A DNA stretch of 60,000 nucleotides from Liolophura sinensis. Taxonomy: Eukaryota > Mollusca > Polyplacophora > Chitonida > Chitonidae. Of the stretch, positions 13,001 to 28,000 are shown one piece after another. The notes below the pieces were generated by a model that was not told where the DNA came from, made no database searches, and saw nothing but the letters and a program-made list of their open reading frames with translations. Made by a program: the position numbers and the translations under genes. The DNA lies in NCBI RefSeq assembly GCF_032854445.1, contig NC_088295.1, positions 50,023,385 to 50,083,384 on the forward strand. The letters are read 5' to 3'. Each line of letters begins with the position of its first letter. Within the stretch, counting starts at the first letter, position 1.

Positions 13001-16000
13001 TTACATACCTTGCCTCCACATTAGCCCCAGCTTCTATCAACACCTGGGCCACAGACTTCTGTCCAAACAGAGCTGCCAGGTGTAGAGCTGTGTTAGAGTT
13101 CTCATCCTCATCACTGCACACCAACTTGTCTCGCTTCACCAGTTCACGAACGATGCTACAACAAGAAACAGGTCAAATCTGCAGCTATTTCACTAGAGGG
13201 TTAAAACCCTAAAAATGCTTACCAAACTACAAAAGGAGAAGATGTCATGTCAAGTGTAAGCCACACCTGCATGCAAAAAATTACCAAATTATTCACACTG
13301 ACCTAATTATTATTTAAAAGAGATTAAAATATGATGTTTCAGTTCAAAAAACTTTCAGAATGTAGAAGTGATAACGAATTTGTCTCGGCATAAGAAAAAA
13401 ATCTCAAATACAACTATATTAAGCTAGAATAAAAGCATGAAGAATCAGCTAATGATCTTTAATGAAGTTTCTATTACCACCTAAATGATAACATACTTTG
13501 TTCGTCCATTCTTGGCAGCCAGATGTAGTGGTGTCTGCTCCTCTTCATTTTTACAGTCTATATCAGCGTCTTTGTCCAATAAACACTGTAATATACATCG
13601 ATATAAAATATTCCATTTATCTGACCAAAAAATTTCTTCACTAGGTCCCCAGGGCTTTATTACTGCTTTCTTTCTTGAGGAATTAATGCCACCATAGGTG
13701 TTACCATCAAAAATATACATCCAAAAATGTCCCAGGATAATGAATCTGTCCTACACTTAAGTCAGACTTAAGTCTAAACTTGTGGTATTATTTCTGAACT
13801 TAAATTTGAACTTAAGCACTAAATTCATTTTTGTCATGAAGATCAATCACAAACACTTTCATGGTGAGTGATATTATTAGCAGAGTTTTGAAGATAAGGC
13901 TAAGCCTAACTTAAGTCTACGATAGCTCTGAGATCCTGGGGGCTAAGACATTCATCTACAAAGCATAAGGCCATATAGAAGATTCACCACAATTAGTACG
14001 TGTTTATTTCTTACCCTTGCAACTGTAAGAAAGCCGTTCATTGCTGCTACATGTAGAGGTTCATTGCCATAGCGATCGCTGTTGCTCATCAACTCGGGTG
14101 CATTTTTATGCTCCAAGAGACGCTGAAACATAGAAAACATGAAAGCTGTGGCTAAAATACATAAATGTTAATGCATACTGAATGTGTCTACCATGAGAAA
14201 ACTGCAGAGAGCCATTAGACCAACTGACTCCTTCCACGCAATTATACATGTATCTGCCAAAGGAGGTTTTGACCGGTGTTCGTTTTCAGTCTGTCAGCAG
14301 CTTTACAGAAAAAAATATGCAAATTTGGAGAAAATTTTGAGCATATAATACCCCTGGGCTAAGGAATAATCCACTACAATTTGGTGGAGACAGTGATCAG
14401 GATCCAGGTATTATTTACATGATTCTTCACTATTAATGGAGAGGACAGAAATGCAGAGTATTGCCCATTTGCCTGCAGTGACCAATCTGATTTTGTACAT
14501 TTTGCTGGGGAGATTTGCACTCCCAGAGTGCCTTCCAGTTCTATAATTTGGGTGGTCATTCGTGTCCTTCATGTGTCGCAATTCACACAATTCGGGAAGT
14601 TTTCACATTGGTCATCATTACATGTGTATAGGTCAAGGAAAAGAAAGCAAGGACAAAACATGGCGTCCTGAAGAGAAAGGCTACAGAGAGAGGATCTTTC
14701 AGAGCACTGCACACAGCATCTGTACCTGCAAGGCTTGTATCTTATTCTCCTCTGCTGCCAGATAAATGGCGGTCTTGTCATTCTTGTCACAGATGGTGAT
14801 GTCTGCCCCCATCTCGAGCAGGATGTCTATTGTCTCCGCGTTACCCTTGACAGATGCAATCAGGAGGGGGGTGTAGTTATCTTTGTCTTTACGGTTCACT
14901 TGAGCACCTCTGAAACAAGATAGTGCTCATTTATTTTTCATGATTCAAGATAAATTTGGTGACTACAGATGTGTGTGAACTGTGAGGCCAAAGGTCAGAG
15001 CAGATCATGAGCCAGAGGCATGTAAACCTGTGGCACATGAACCCATATCACATGAGCATGTGCAGCACATGGACCCGTGGCACAGGGATCCATATCACAT
15101 GAGCCTGTGCTGCAAACGGGTCTGTGGCACATGGACCCATATCACACGAGCCTGGGCAGCACATGAACCCGTGGCACATAAACCCATATCACATGAGCCT
15201 GTACAGCACATGGACCAGTGGCATATGAACCCATATCACACGACCCTGTGCAGCACATGGACCCGTGGCACATGAACCCATATCACATGAGCCTGTGCAG
15301 CACATGGACCCATATCACATGAGCCTGTGCAGCACATGGAGCCGTGGCACATGAACCCATATCACATGAGCCTGTGCAGCACATGAACCCGTGGCACATG
15401 AACCCATATCACATGAGCCTGCGCAGCAAACGGGTCTGTGGCACATGGACCCATATCACATGAGCCTGGGCAGCACATGAACCCGTGGCACATGAACCCT
15501 TATCACATGAGACTGTGCAGAACATGAACCCGTAGCACATGAACCCATATCACATGAGCCTGTGCAGCAAATGGGCCTGTGGCACATGGACCCATATCAC
15601 ATGAGCATGTGCAGCACAGGGACCCATATCACATGAGCCTGTGCAGCACAAGGAACCGTGGCACCAGAACCCATATCACATGAGCCTGTGCAGCACATGA
15701 ACCCGTGGCACGAGCCTGTGCAGCAAACGGGTCTGTTGCACATGGACCCATATCACATGAGCCTGGGCAGCACATGAACCCGTGGCACATGAACCCTTAT
15801 CACATGAGACTGTGCAGCACATGAACCCGTAGCACATGGACCCATATCACATGAGCCTGTGCAGCACATGAACCCATATCACATGAGCCTGTGCAGCAAA
15901 TGGGCCTGTGGCACATGGACCCATATCACATGAGCCTGGGCAGCACATGAACCCGTAGCACATGAACCCTTATCACATGAGACTGTGCAGCACATGGACC

Positions 16001-19000
16001 TGTGGCACATGGACCCATATCACATGAGCCTGTGCAGCACAGGGACCCATATCACACGAGCCTGTGCAGCACAAGGGCCCGTGGCACATGAATCTCCAGC
16101 ACATGAACTACGGACTACCATCTTTATCTCCAACTAAACTAAGGAGAATGAGGATGGCCAGACCACTTCAGTACAAAATACTCCAGCATCCCATCAAACG
16201 TTTGTGCTACGTGTATATCCCAGATTCTTTGATTTTTTTGGTGATACAAATGTAAAGATTAGTACTAATAGCCCTTGAGTTTTTTAAGTTTGCTCAGATC
16301 CTGGGTGGGATCCATGCCTCCTCTATGTTCTGGAGTATGATCTGCCACAAGTGATGTTTACCTTTCCACCAGGTACTGGACCACAGAGATGTGATTATAG
16401 GCTGCAGCTTTGTGCAGTGGAGTTTCCATGGAGTCATTGAGCACATCAATGCGGGCCCCTTTCTCTAGCAGCAGTTTGACAATGTTCAGGTCTCCCGCTA
16501 CAGCCGCAAGGTGAAGCGGAAATGTGTAATGCACACGTGGAGCATTCACATCAGCGCCTGCAAACAGAAAGTTAACATTACATGTACATGTAATTTCACT
16601 GTTATGGAACAAACTTGTGCATTTTCTACAGACAGAATCCTTAATATATATTTAAAAGCTTTAATAACTGTTGATATGATGTTACATTATTAAATTTAAA
16701 GTGTGAAGTAAGCAGTGTTTTTATTAAATGAACTCCTGTCGCTCAAAAACAAATTATTAGTGATGTAGTCAAAGGCCTCAAAAACTGGAATTAAACAATC
16801 AGTCACCAATGAAAAATAGATCAAGTACGTTACCCTTCTCTATGCAAATTTTGGCGACCTCATAATGTCCACTGTCAACACACAAGTGAAGACAGGTGCT
16901 GGCATCCACATCTGTGTCGGTTACCATCTGAAAAACAACATATCATCACATAAAGAGCTCTTTGTGCCAAAAAGCAATAAAAAAAAAAAAAATTCTACAG
17001 ATTTTACAAATGACATGGTGAAATGTAGTTGGATGTACACAGCCTTGATAAACTTTCATCACTTTCTTTTATGTTGTTTTTTTTTGTTTTTCAAATTATT
17101 GACTTTAAGTGAAGCCTGTCCCGTCAATAAGTACATAAAACCTGGCCGACCAGAAGAGAATACCAGGTCTGCCCAGATACATTGACCCTGGACCTTTAAC
17201 CTTCACGGCCAAAAGCAAGAAATGTGAACTAGGACATTCTAGCCAATCTCCAAGGAACTTTCATGCAAGCCATTAAGAGCTAGTGTCCAGATCATTTTAA
17301 TCACAAAGAAGGAATACAAAGTCTGTTAATCTTCTCGATAACCATTCATCCTGTCAACTTGGCAGGTGTGTTGCCTGGGACACTATGAAACGCAGTTGTC
17401 AAGATATCCAAAAAATTATGTACTGTGTATCCAAATTACCCAATAATAACATCACCACTGGCCACAGCACAAGTATTTATGATTTAACATCTTGAAGAAA
17501 AAGCACTAATGGCCCAAATGGATAACAGATAAGTGTTTGTGTTTACCTGTGAGATGGTGACCCAGCCATCAAGCTTGGCCCCGGCTTGGAACAGCATGTT
17601 GACTATGTGGACATTGCCTTCCGAGCAGGCGTGGTGGAGGGGTGTCGAATTATCCTCGTCCTTACACCTCAAGTTAGCACCAGCCTGGATCAGCATTTGA
17701 GCCACCTCCTGGTTGTTGTGGATGGCCGCCTGGTGGAGAGCCGTCATCCTCTGTTTGTCCTCGGCCTACACATTACACACAGGCAGAAATAAGAACAAGC
17801 TGTGTGGAGGCATTGGTAGGGGACTAAAAAACTTCAACAACAGTATGAACAATCAAATCAGGTCAATCTTAACACTTGAAATTTATTTGTTTCCTTTTGG
17901 TCAGATTCAACATGTTTACAACTTCCATCATATCTTGGAAATGTCTCCTTGTAGCTCGCTATATTTACAAATTTACAGTGCTGCCTCAATGGAATGCCCT
18001 GCTGAAGACACTCAGTATATCATGACCCTTGCCAGATCAGTTGGCCTCTCCCCAAGGACACACCAAGACTCCAGCTGTCATGACTTGGACATTACAAGAG
18101 TTGGAATAAATTGCTAGAGCCACTTTTACAAAACTTTGTCATCCTGATTTCAGTTAGCTTCTTTTTCTTCCTGCAGAAATGACATCTAGGTTATATCGTA
18201 AATAATATGAGAAAAAGTTACAAGAGAAAGCAGCCCTGATCCCTCAATCAGGTGGCTCAGGCGTTTAAGTAATGCTGTAAGAACATTTATTTCACAGTAT
18301 ACCGGCTTACCTCTATATTAATTCCTTTGCATCTGAGCAGTTCTTTGGTTGCCACTTCATTACCCCTCATGGCAGCAAAGTGCAGGGGAGTAAGGCCATA
18401 CTTATCCTCTGAGTTGATATCAGCCCCTGCTGATATGAGATATCTGACCACTGGGTCCCCTCCATCTGCCAGGTCCCCACCCAGGCTCCCATCATCCTGA
18501 AAACACAACGCATACCATCAAGTGTTAGAACTGACTGCCTGAGCACTATCAAGGGAGGCAACCAGCTCATATCCACTCCTAGGATAATCTAACTATTACA
18601 GGTAATAAATATGTGTCAATCATTGGTTTCATCTAGCTTGATCATTAAATTCTTTACGTTTAATCAACGGGAGGCAATTCACTGCATACAATAAACCATA
18701 AATAAATAAAAAGAAAAACTGAACAATGTAAATATTTATGAACAATATATTTCTGTCTATGAAAGCAAATCATGTTTTCCGTCTTCCGTAAATTTTCCAT
18801 AAAATGTACATGTATCAAGATTCAGTATAAAAGAGACTTCAAAGAAAAAATCTGTAGGAAAGGATTTATTTTTGATATTATAAATCTCTGACAAAGACAT
18901 CCACAAGTATCATCAATCTGTCCCACCTCAAACCTTCCCCAACCACCAAACACAAAGACATACATCTACTTTCAGCGTCAAATATTTCTATCTCCAGATA

Positions 19001-22000
19001 TACTTCATTTGACATTTCCAAAGGTACTTGCTTACTGTTTTACACTTCCTTACCCACATTCCACCCATCCTATTTCACCTCCATATAGGCCGACACAAAG
19101 TTTCAGTGCCAAACTCCTTTGACATGTTCTCCAACATAAATTTCTCCACCATGAAGCACTAATGTTAGGCTATTTTACAAATTTAAGACACATGGCTTTC
19201 TGAGGACAGCCCAGAAATTTAAGCAGTAGGACTTCCGGAAAAATTGAAAACAAATATCAAAATCACAACAGCTAAAAAATGTCGTTTACAGATCCAGAAA
19301 GTCAGTGGTAAACATGTTTCTGTTGAGAAAAACAGCTACAAGTTAAACATGCTGAAACGAATCTAGGGAACAAGACAAACAATCAGACAGATGTAACAGT
19401 ACACAGAACAAGTACAGCAGTTACAGTATAGCATCCCATACCAGATACCCCAGTGGGGTAATGGTTATGATTAGAGGTGGTTATTGTCCAAGCCCCACCC
19501 ATCCATTCACCCTTCAGTTCCAATGTCAGATGTGTCTGGCTTTGCTATTTTTTTCCAAATTATGACCATAAATATGTTTATTTCAAAATCATTACCAGAA
19601 CAATGTGAATTTTGCTGGTATGCGCTGACATATTGATTCATAAGTCAAGTATATAAGAAAACTGTATACAGCCTACCACTAATACACATCTAACAAAGAC
19701 AGCCAGAAAAAAAAATGTGAAATCACAAGAATTTTGAGCCATTAAAAGATACAGTTTAAAATTAAATGTAATGTTTAATGAGGTATAATGGAACTGAAGA
19801 AAATTGAATAAATAAAGCAGCAGCATTCTAATATGTCTGAACTAATGTCCTCCTGAGTTTGTAATTAAGTTGACGCTGAATAAAACACAAAGAAATTCTG
19901 ACCAATAAGTCACTGATCGATTAATATGAAAGATCAGCAAAACCATGAGCTTGTCTTGTTTGACAAAAAATGATATATGAAACAACACCTTGCTCAGAAA
20001 ATGTGCACGTCTTGCCTCATCACATGAGTCCGAGAACAACAGTTGTAGCAGTCATACACTGAGTTTCTTTATCACGAACCCATAAAAAAATAATAGGGAT
20101 CAAATTTTTCTCACCAAAGGCAAAAAAAAAAAGATGTCCTACTGGATCACATAACTTAATACCAATCACCCATTTTGCCATATCCCGAAGGTACAAATAT
20201 GACCTTTTTTCAGGAACTTCAGCTCCTCAATCTCCATCATTCATCTAATTTAAACAACTTTTTTGAAACCTCTCTCTGGCTCCCATGTCATAGTATATGG
20301 GAGAAGCAAAATAGTTGTCTAACATTTCTGACAGGTCACAAAGTACAGCAGGACTTTCATTTTTTATACCTTTAGTGATAAAATGGTGTCAACTCAAAAT
20401 TGGATCCCGAATTACAACAGATTTGACAAGCTAAATTGAACATATTTTAGGGGTTGACATTTCCGCATAAAATATGACCACCCAGTGAGAAAAAAAAAAA
20501 AAAAAAAAAAGGTGTTTGAAGAAAATCAAAAGATCCCACTGTGTTACGTATACCTTACACAACAGAATGAAAATTACAATGAAGTGCAACATGCAATAAA
20601 GCCAATGTTCTAATTCCAGATTACTGGTGACTGAATACACTGGAATACCTGGACATTTAACATGTACATTAAGCAAACGTGTGCAGCTCCCAGGTGATTA
20701 TGATTTGTGCGAGTCCAAAGCTACATGTACATGTAAATGTAGAGACATTCTAAAGTTTCAGATTGAAAGCAGTCTGATGTCATTCTTTTTTTTTTTTTTT
20801 CCTTTTACTGCCATTAAATAGAAGATATCTTGCCACCTGCCTTAAATAGATCAGGTGTCATTGATTTGAATCTTAGAAAAAAAATCAGGCTGCGTCTTTC
20901 GTAACAACCTTGACAATTAAGACACACATTACACTCTGGAATTAAAACTATTAAGCTTAATAAAAATCAGATTTCCAATATGTTATTAAAAAAAAAAATA
21001 GAGTCCATGATGCCTCCCATGCTGACAGAAAAATGACATCTACCTGTTCCCCTTCGTCTCCACTTCCCTGAGAACAAACACATTTAATTAGCACTTGCAA
21101 CTTTGCAGGTACGCATAGAATGTTGTTTACCATAATTCCTCAACCTTTTCTCATACAAAAGGCCAAGTTTTAGATCCTTGAGTAAGCAAGATATTAAATG
21201 CCAGGCACTGCCTATAACCCCTACATTTCCTTATGAGACAATGGAAGGCCTTGATTACATTTCACTGTGAATGTATGTGTTTTGAAACTGGGCAGTAATG
21301 CTGGATTTTATCACTAGCTGGTACTTTCATGTTTGCTGTTTGAAAACATTTATGATTGATTCATGCTGTTTGCGTTCACATTCATTTCAAAAACTTACAA
21401 GCAAAGGTGTACAGTTTCGCTTTTGAGTTACCTGTAAATACATCAGCTTTTAATTCAAAAAATTCTCAAGCTTTTATACCCTTACCTGTATGAATGGTGA
21501 ATAGCCTACAGCTGATTTGTCAGAGTAAGAATTCAAGCCTGACATCTGACAGCATACATGTACATAAATCTGGTAATTATGACTGCTAATTTCATTATCA
21601 AAAAAACAAGGCCGTACACCCTTAGTAGATGTCTACAGGCAAAAAGAAGAAAAAAAAAAAAACACAAACAAAACATAACTTTCTATCACTGTATGCTGGA
21701 GATCCATGTATGACTGCCATTATACAGGAGCTAAAAAACAAAGTTTAACCTGCCATCTGAGAATGTGCATTTACACACCATTTCGCCTAACCTTCAATCC
21801 ATGTGTTATAATGCAATATACAAGAGCTAAAAAAAAAAAGCTTAACCTGCCATCCGAGAATGTGCATGGTCAATGTTACACACCATACCTCAAACTAGGA
21901 GTAAAAAAAAAAAGCTTAACTTTCAATCTATGTGTGATTTATTTATTTATTTATTTGATTGGTGTTTTACACCATACTCAAGAATATTTCACTTATACGA

Positions 22001-25000
22001 CAGCGGCCAGCATTATGGTGGGAGGAAACCGGGCACAGTCCGGGGGAAACCCACGACCATCTGCAGGTTGCTGGCAGACCTTCCCATTTACAGCCCGAGA
22101 ATCTATGTGTAATAGCCCAACATACAGGAGCCAAAAAACAAAGTTTAACCTGCCATCTGAGAATGTGTATTTACATACTATTCCTTAAACTAGGGAACAC
22201 ACAAAAAAGCTTAACCTTCCATCTGAGTATGTGCATTTACACACCATACCTTACACTAGACAGCTTAACCTTCAATCAATGAACGAGAGCCCATCACATG
22301 AGCTAAAAGAAAAACTTTAACCTTCAATCCCTGTATGAGAGCCCATTATACAGGAGCGAAAAAAGCTTACCCCCCCCCCCACCCCACACACACACACAAC
22401 ATCTCGCCTTACTTCATACAGGTGTGCTAAAAAACAGTAAGTGTACATTTAGCTGTTGTGGACCTAAAGATGGACTGGTTCTGACATATCTCAAATCTTA
22501 TCTTTTTCAACAATTTTGGACCTCCAAGCTGCACAACATTACCTCATTTCTGTGTTTTGTTGACCTTGTCTCTCTTCGGTACCTAGCTGCAAAGTGCAAT
22601 GGAGTAGCGTCTTCATCCCCTCTGTTGTTAACATCTGAAACGATAAAATCACAGGAATATATGATCCAACAGTAGAACTTCATGAAGACTATGCTGATGC
22701 AATAAGATAATAACAACAACAACAAATTTTCATCATATCACCTGTTATTTGTTCCAGGTAAAATGCTCTTAAATGCTAGCATAAATGTACATGCAAGTTA
22801 TCCATGTGACTGAAAAATGCGAGAGGTAAATCCAAACATTGCTGGAACATTTACAACATCCCTGTGAAAGCATGTTTTCCTTGTAACTAGAAACTTCTGT
22901 AAATTACAGATACATCCAATCATCCAAAATGCTTTGGTATCATCAGTCAGCATAGGCAAACTGACACAGGCAAAGTACTCCAACTAAATGTGCTGACAGA
23001 TATATTGATAGCAAATATTTTAAAAGATTAAGTATTCACAAATATTTGGAAATATATAGTGGCACAGTTTATTTGTACTGTAATTCACATCATGAAAATA
23101 GGCACTTAGCATAAAGCACCTAGCTGAAGCTTTCAAGCATGACCTTGAGCAGCTACTGTTCTAAATGCCCACTTGTACAGGCATTCAGGACAAACCGGTC
23201 AACCATATCAACCATATATATATATGTGTGTGTGTGTTGGGACATGTGAAACATGCTTTGCTTGAAAGTGCAAATATTTAGCTTCTTGTTAAAACCAGTT
23301 CAACTGGAGAAAGTCGCAGGAATGCTCTCCACAAGGCCGACCAGAAGACATATACATACATGTATGTAAAATGTTCTGGCTATTCCAGTTTGTGTTGATA
23401 TTTCTCAATAAATACAACTATATGTAAATGAATAAGGAAAAGGATTCACAAATTGTTCATGGTATGTCATGATACCAGTCAAACCACAACAAAAGTAATA
23501 CTTCTGACATTCTGACATCTGACCTCATAGCCAAAAACAAGTACGCATGCACTCACGTTTGCTGGCCCAGCCCATTAACAATGTCTATTATTTCACACAT
23601 CTTAAAACACCAGCAAAGCGAACTAACAAGAGTTCAAAGGCAGAGAGCTTCACGTGTGTATACAGCCAATCACAGCATGGAATTCACATGGTTTTCACAA
23701 TACTCCTCCGCAGAGCAGATCTAAACTTGTCAGCAATGGAATCAGTGATATGTTGCAAGATCTGCACATTCTTACACAAGACTTGTTGATCAAGATAGGC
23801 CCACATGTATATCCCACTTCAATGTAGACTCAGAGGAGATAGAGCATTTCAACGTAACACTTAAGTAACATTATTCCGTCATGCTTTGAAGTGGTACAGC
23901 CTTGCCTTGAAAATTTAAAAATGTCTGATATTTGCTCTGTAATCAACTGCGGATCACCCCTTATATTTTCACATTTCATTTTGACCAGTATTACCATGGT
24001 CAAGAAAAAATATGGGATAAAAAAAGAATGAATGGAAAAAATGACTATGGCCATTGATAAACTCAGAACTGGTAGCAAGGCTACCAATGGGCTCTCCTGT
24101 ATGAGACATGTATGCAAAACTTCAGCTCAATGCAGGCAGAACTGAAATCGTGAATTTGGTAACTAGCCGTAATTAATATGCTAATTAATATACAGTGATG
24201 GAACAAGCCCCCTGTGCCATTCTGCTTTATATGCTTGTAAAACTTCAGGCCAATACATACTTTCAAGATACCACCCCTAACATTTTGTTTAACAGTGATT
24301 CTGATACATAATACACTACGCCAGGAATTCAGTAATTTACGGTATTTAACACGCACATACCCATTTAACAACGGAATATTCTCCTCGTGTTATTGTGCTC
24401 TACATGTGGGCAAACCATGAGCTCAATACATGCAGTACTTTTTAAAAACCACTCTTAACACTTTAGCATTGATTCTTAGAAACAATAAAAACAAACAAGT
24501 CAGGAATTAAGTAATTTACAGTACTTAATATGAACACATCCACTCAAGCCCTGAGCTCAATACATGCAGTGCAGCGTAATGACCTAGGAGCCTCTCACCT
24601 ATGCGGTCGCTGCGAGTTCAAGTCCTGCCATACGTGGGAAGGCCTGCCAGCAACCTGCGGATGGTTGTGGGTTTCCCTTGGGCTTTGCCCGTTTTCCTTC
24701 CACCACAATGCTGGCTGCCGTCATATAAGTGAAACATTCTTGAGTATGGTATGAGTAAAACATCAATCAAATAAATATATAAATAAATCAAAACATGCAG
24801 TACTTTTTAAGATACCAACCCTAACATTTTGTTTAACATTGCTTTCTCTATTATTGGACGCCGACGCTGATGCTCAGGGTATGACATAAGCTCTGCCTGT
24901 ACTTTATACAGGTGAGCTAAAAATGAGATGACTGTTTGTATAGTCAACAGGAATATTAGGTTGTTCTCATAAAGGTTCGTTGGTCTAGCAAGGAGATTTT

Positions 25001-28000
25001 CAGTGAACATTATCGGTTTTTGATTCCATGTGATAACAACAAAAAAAGCCATAAATCGCACCAGAATACTACTACAGCAGAAAATGTTGATAGCAAACTT
25101 TGATTTGTTAAGTATCTTTCTCACTCATCACTTTTTTTTGCCCATATCAGAACACACTGAATTCAAATCTCCTATATTACAAAGCCTCCACTCGATGCTG
25201 ATTCCTGTAACATTAGGCACTGCACACTGCATGGTCGGAAATACTGAATATTTAACCCATTAACAGGGAATGATATGCATTCATGACAACCTCATAAATA
25301 ATTGGATTCATAGGGATAAGCTCTCGAGGCTGTTATTAAAAGGCAATCACTATAAGTACTGTAGGCAATCACTATAAGCACTGTAGGTGCTAGTGGAAGA
25401 TCTGGCTTGTATACAAGTACGTGTACCAGTGCAGATGCTAACAGTTTAGGCCAGGTACACATAGTAATCAGAGAGTTCACCACAGAGTATCAGCTGAAAT
25501 ACACAAATTAGGCTGGCAATGTACTGGCTTACTGTACATACAAAGGCTACATCCTGACATGGGTGATACTAACCTGCCCCCTTCTCCACCAGCATGCGGA
25601 CGATCTCGATGTGGTTACAGCGTGCTGCGTAATGCAAGGGACTAAGGAACTCATCATCAGCCTTGTTGATCTTCCTGCGAATGTTGCCCGTCATCTGGTT
25701 CAGCAGCCGCTCCATGTTTCGTACGTCTCCATCCCGGGCACACTGTAACCGGAAAACATAAGTTTTCTGTGAATTTTCTTAACTTTTTTTTTCATTTATT
25801 TATTTACGTCCTTCTCAATAATTTTTCACCAGTATAAGGGTCAGTTATATGGTCAGATGAAATAGGATTGCCCAGGATAACCTGACAAATAACGTTCTCA
25901 CATTTGACAAAATGGAGTTGCAAGCCATATTTGTGGAAGACAAGTGATCTTATGGTTGGTGGTGCATGTTGCTCACATGGGGCTTAGCGACGAATCACAG
26001 CTCACTCCCCCACAACAGTATACAAGATTATGCTTTGATGCAAAGAACCACATGCCAGTTTCATTTATCTCCATCAATGTGACCCTTAAGCTCAAGTACT
26101 GGTAATCTTCACCCTTTTCAGTCACTAAAGCCCTTTTTTCTGTGGACTTCATGCCTATAATTAACATGAAAATCGTGCAAAAATGCTTTGCTTGTGTCAT
26201 TAGAGGTGCAAGCTTTATAGAACTGTGCAAATTATTTCTCTACGCTCCATAGGTTTCTCAAAATGTTTCAAAGTATTGGTCGCAAAGGCGCTGAAGAATT
26301 AGGGTATAAGTGCATCTACTAAGACAACAATCAAAGTTGTAACCAGAGAATTATGAAATGAATAATGGATAGCCAAAATAGATATGTAAATGCTTACTAA
26401 AGTACAAATGATTTCAATACACTGTCGAGTGTGCACAAAATATTTAGCAGACAAGTTTTGTATTTGAAATAATTAGATGTACTGCACATTGACACATACA
26501 TTGTAGGTATGACTTTGCCAATTTGGGAGCATACCCTTGTTGAATGATTAATCACATAAGGGGTAAGCAGAGTTTGAGGACAATGAACATGTATGCATGA
26601 TATCGTCAGTATGTATACCCTTAGCTGAAGTATGTATCTGGCATATGTTTTCTCTGCAAATGTCACTCATTATGTGCTCGTTTCTCGCTTGTGAAAGCCA
26701 AGTATCGGTAATCTGTATGTTCTATGAGAACATATCTGAACTTAATAATGATTTGGCTCAAGGTTTGTTTAGAGTGAGTGAGTGAGTGAGTGCTTGGGGT
26801 TTAACGTCATATTCAACAATTTTTCAGTCATATGACAATGAAGGAATCCTTATGTATGTAATGTGCCTCCTTGTTGCAGGACAGATTTCCATCGCTCTTT
26901 TATCTAATGCTGGGTCAACCAGTCGTTGCACTATCCCCTTCATGCTGAACACCAAGCGAGGAAGTTACAACTTCCTCTTTTAAAGTCTTAGGTGTAACTC
27001 TACCCAGGATTGATACTGCTCCCGAAACGGACACTCTACCAACTGTGCTATCCGGGCCGGTGACTTGTTTAGAAGAACATATTGGAGACTTGCAATTTCA
27101 ATATGATGAGAAATATTAATATACTGGTACTAAAGTAGGGTTCTTCATAGGCCTACATATACACAAACACTATACAATGTACTCATAGTATCTTTACATC
27201 ACTCATCACTATGAGTATATCAACATCATACACAACCCAATGCAAGTGTAGCCTCTGAGCCAGGATTGTTTAGGAATTCCGCAAGAAAGCAATTAAGTGA
27301 TGGATACTCAGTTAAACTTTCAGCCACATTAAAAATTCAATGGATGAAATATCTGCCAAAGAAATGTCAACTGCCACACTTATAATACCCAGTGTATGCA
27401 TAGCCTGTTATACACATACAGGTTTCACAAAATAGTACTGGATTTCCAATGTAGAGCATGTTTATGTATGTAGGTCTGTGTGTACTTAGTCACTGAGCAT
27501 GCTTGTCTACCTGCTTTTCAGCTCAAGCTATATGTACACTGTCAATATGATTGAGATCAGGTCTTCATGCTACGGATAAAATATATAAATACAACTACAC
27601 GTCGGACTGCATGATCTATTGTAATTTTTAGGTTGTGAGTGTAAATTAATATTTTGATCCACAATATATTGAAAAAATATATAAACCTTAAAATTTTGTC
27701 AGCAATCAGTAATGATCACGAATGTCAGGACACAGTAATGATCACCAATGTAAGGACACAGTAATGATCATGAATGTCAGGACACAGTAATGATCACGAA
27801 TGTAAGGACACAGTAATAAGCATTAATGCCATAGCAAAGTAATTAGGTCACAATACAGACTTTATAGATACAAGCAGATCAGTTGTACCGTACTTGAAGG
27901 AGTGGGATTGGCAGCAACAGATAGAGATTGCCCAATATTTTGGAAAAACAGCTGGCCTAGACCCATTAAGCATGTTATTCAGGCTATTAAAACTATGTAA

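Noticed and set aside
22565-22582. Alternative donors for TRPA1 exon 3 (gtaccg, gtcaac)
   Set aside because: Both leave phase 2, whereas exons 4 and 5 need phase 0; the downstream gtaatg site fits.
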